Below are positions 4,442 to 5,555 of a DNA stretch of 5,555 nt, one piece after another (within the stretch, counting starts at the first letter, position 1; each line of letters begins with the position of its first letter). The notes beneath the pieces are model-generated. The model saw only the letters and a list, made by a program, of their open reading frames with translations. It was not told the origin of the DNA and did no database searches. This DNA comes from JAFGLP01 sp050014895 (lineage in GTDB: Bacteria; Chloroflexota; Dehalococcoidia; GIF9; UBA5629), in the NCBI GenBank assembly GCA_050014895.1, contig JBEKCL010000221.1:1-5555 (forward strand), read 5' to 3'. The position numbers and the translations under genes were made by a program.

Positions 4442-5555
4442 ATGACTACCCAGAGTTGCAATTCACCCCGCTATTCCATCAAGGAACCGAAGAACCTGTC
4501 GCCGCGTATAAAATGGCTGCGAGATTATTACTTCCAGGGCAATAACCGCGCCTTTAATAATGAGTTCGTGGGCTTTACTACAGGCACCCCCTGGGACATC
4601 CAGTATCAGGAGGGCAATTATTTTATTGTGCCGGAGACATACACCTTCTTCCCGACTTTCACCGGCGCATTCCAGCAGGCGTCGCACAAGGTTGAGCTGC
4701 CGGACGGTTTCTGGGAATGGAGCCTGCCGGAGCGTCAGTCATGGTTCGTCAGAGAAGTCATGGTGTACTATCTGCCCCATGAAGTTCTGCCACACGACCT
4801 GATCGCCGGCGGACGCTTCAACATCCAGACATCCAAATGCTTCACTGAAAAGGAAGCTAAAGCATATTCCAAAGAGGTTTACGGTAAAAAAGGCGCGAGG
4901 GCAGCAGAGTTCTGGCTCCATAATCACGGTTATGGTAACGCTGGCGTCACGAGCGGACATCTGATTCCGGATTATCCGCGAATCCTCAAGGAGGGATGGA
5001 AGAGCATCCACGAGGAACTGAACCGTAAGCTGTCATCACTATCCACGCGTGAATATGACGGCGACAAGGGAGATGAACTAAAGGCCATGCTGGTAGCCGC
5101 TACCATGGCGCGGGACGTGGCTTTCGAGTATGCCACCGAATGCGCTAACTTGGCAGCGGCGGAAAAGGATGCCGCACGCAAAGATGAGTTGCTCAAGATG
5201 GCTGAGATACTGAAGCGGGTGCCGTGGGAGCCGGCGCAGAACTTCTGGGAGGCCCTCCAGGCTTTATGGATAACCCACATGCTGGTAATGAGCGAAGAGA
5301 ACTACCCCGGACCGGGTGTGTCTTTCGGACGTGCCGACCAATACCTGAACCCGTTCTGGGAGAAATCGATTAAAGAGGGGATGGACCGCGAGTTCGGCAA
5401 AGAGCTTCTGAAATGCTTCTGGATACACTGCAATTACGCCTACGATGCCATGATCCGCACCGGCGGCAACCAGGGCATCACCGCCGGGTTCGGCCAGCTT
5501 ATAACGATATCAGGCATGGGGAAGGGAGGGGTGGACCTGAGCAACGACCTCACTT
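4442..5555 (+). CDS. Glycyl radical enzyme, pyruvate formate-lyase (PFL) family, N-terminal part (runs off the right edge)
   Basis: The first 371 residues of a protein that should be about 780-870 aa long. The PFL-domain landmarks are seen in order: REVMVYYLPHEVLPHDLIAGGRF (104-126; the 'enelivG' region), SGHLIPDYPRILKEGWKSI (171-189), VPWEPAQNFWEALQALW (260-276), then SFGRADQYLNPFW (294-306) and QLITISGMGKGGVDLSNDLT (352-371). Enzymes of this family use a glycyl radical, installed by a radical-SAM activase, to generate a cysteine thiyl radical for anaerobic C-C, C-O, C-N or C-S chemistry. The thiyl Cys and the C-terminal Gly loop lie beyond the window, so substrate class cannot be read. The N-terminal ~100 residues (with TTGTPWDIQYQEG and PETYTFFPTF) do not match the usual opening of choline, diol, hydroxyproline or pyruvate enzymes as I know them. 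AGGAGGG (4428-4434) sits 7 nt before the ATG. The frame is uninterrupted. Confidence 0.93.
   Translation, partial: MTTQSCNSPRYSIKEPKNLSPRIKWLRDYYFQGNNRAFNNEFVGFTTGTPWDIQYQEGNYFIVPETYTFFPTFTGAFQQASHKVELPDGFWEWSLPERQSWFVREVMVYYLPHEVLPHDLIAGGRFNIQTSKCFTEKEAKAYSKEVYGKKGARAAEFWLHNHGYGNAGVTSGHLIPDYPRILKEGWKSIHEELNRKLSSLSTREYDGDKGDELKAMLVAATMARDVAFEYATECANLAAAEKDAARKDELLKMAEILKRVPWEPAQNFWEALQALWITHMLVMSEENYPGPGVSFGRADQYLNPFWEKSIKEGMDREFGKELLKCFWIHCNYAYDAMIRTGGNQGITAGFGQLITISGMGKGGVDLSNDLT

Noticed and set aside
4463..5280. Three minus-strand ORFs and one other-frame plus-strand ORF under the glycyl radical enzyme gene
   Set aside because: They are antisense or out-of-frame shadows of a clear PFL-family coding frame.

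Overview
The window reads as chromosomal DNA of an anaerobic bacterium of roughly balanced GC content. The glycyl radical enzyme at the right edge points to an anaerobe, because that enzyme class is destroyed by oxygen. The lipoprotein with tandem Ig-like repeats and the small YtxG-like/YtxH membrane pair would suit Chloroflexota (for example Dehalococcoidia) or a Gram-positive-like lineage. This placement is inference; there is no rRNA or other marker here to settle it.

Layout, left to right. Positions 2-61 hold the last 19 codons of an unidentified plus-strand gene. Next is a plus-strand lipoprotein (129-1019) with three Ig-like repeats. It converges on a minus-strand three-gene operon, and the 84-bp gap between them carries a candidate dispersed palindromic repeat (1054-1096). 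The operon, read right to left, is mtaB (tRNA methylthiotransferase, 3278-1962), a YggU/DUF167 protein (1978-1757) and a cytoplasmic transglutaminase-like protein (1754-1104). The genes overlap by 17 nt and are then separated by 2 nt. A near-consensus sigma-70 promoter sits at 3323-3295, just upstream of the mtaB start chosen here, and argues against a longer mtaB.

Upstream of that promoter, on the minus strand, is a 37-codon ORF with a good ribosome-binding site (3454-3341). It is a possible small DNA-binding protein. A divergent plus-strand block follows: a very strong Shine-Dalgarno serving a 7-codon mini-ORF (3514-3537), then a two-gene membrane operon, a YtxG-like single-span protein (3617-3901) overlapping a YtxH protein (3894-4103), closed by a strong intrinsic terminator at 4170-4220.

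After a 338-bp intergenic region comes a large plus-strand gene that runs off the right edge (4442-5555+). It encodes the first 371 residues of a pyruvate formate-lyase-family glycyl radical enzyme of a subgroup I cannot name. Its promoter is strong (TTGACA, 16-nt spacer, TAAAAT), with an inverted repeat over the -35 box that could be an operator. The catalytic cysteine, the glycyl-radical loop and any activating enzyme lie outside the window.

Most of the window is ordinary. The best candidates for something new are the unclassified glycyl radical enzyme with its controlled promoter, the 37-aa ORF, and the leader region before the YtxG/YtxH pair.
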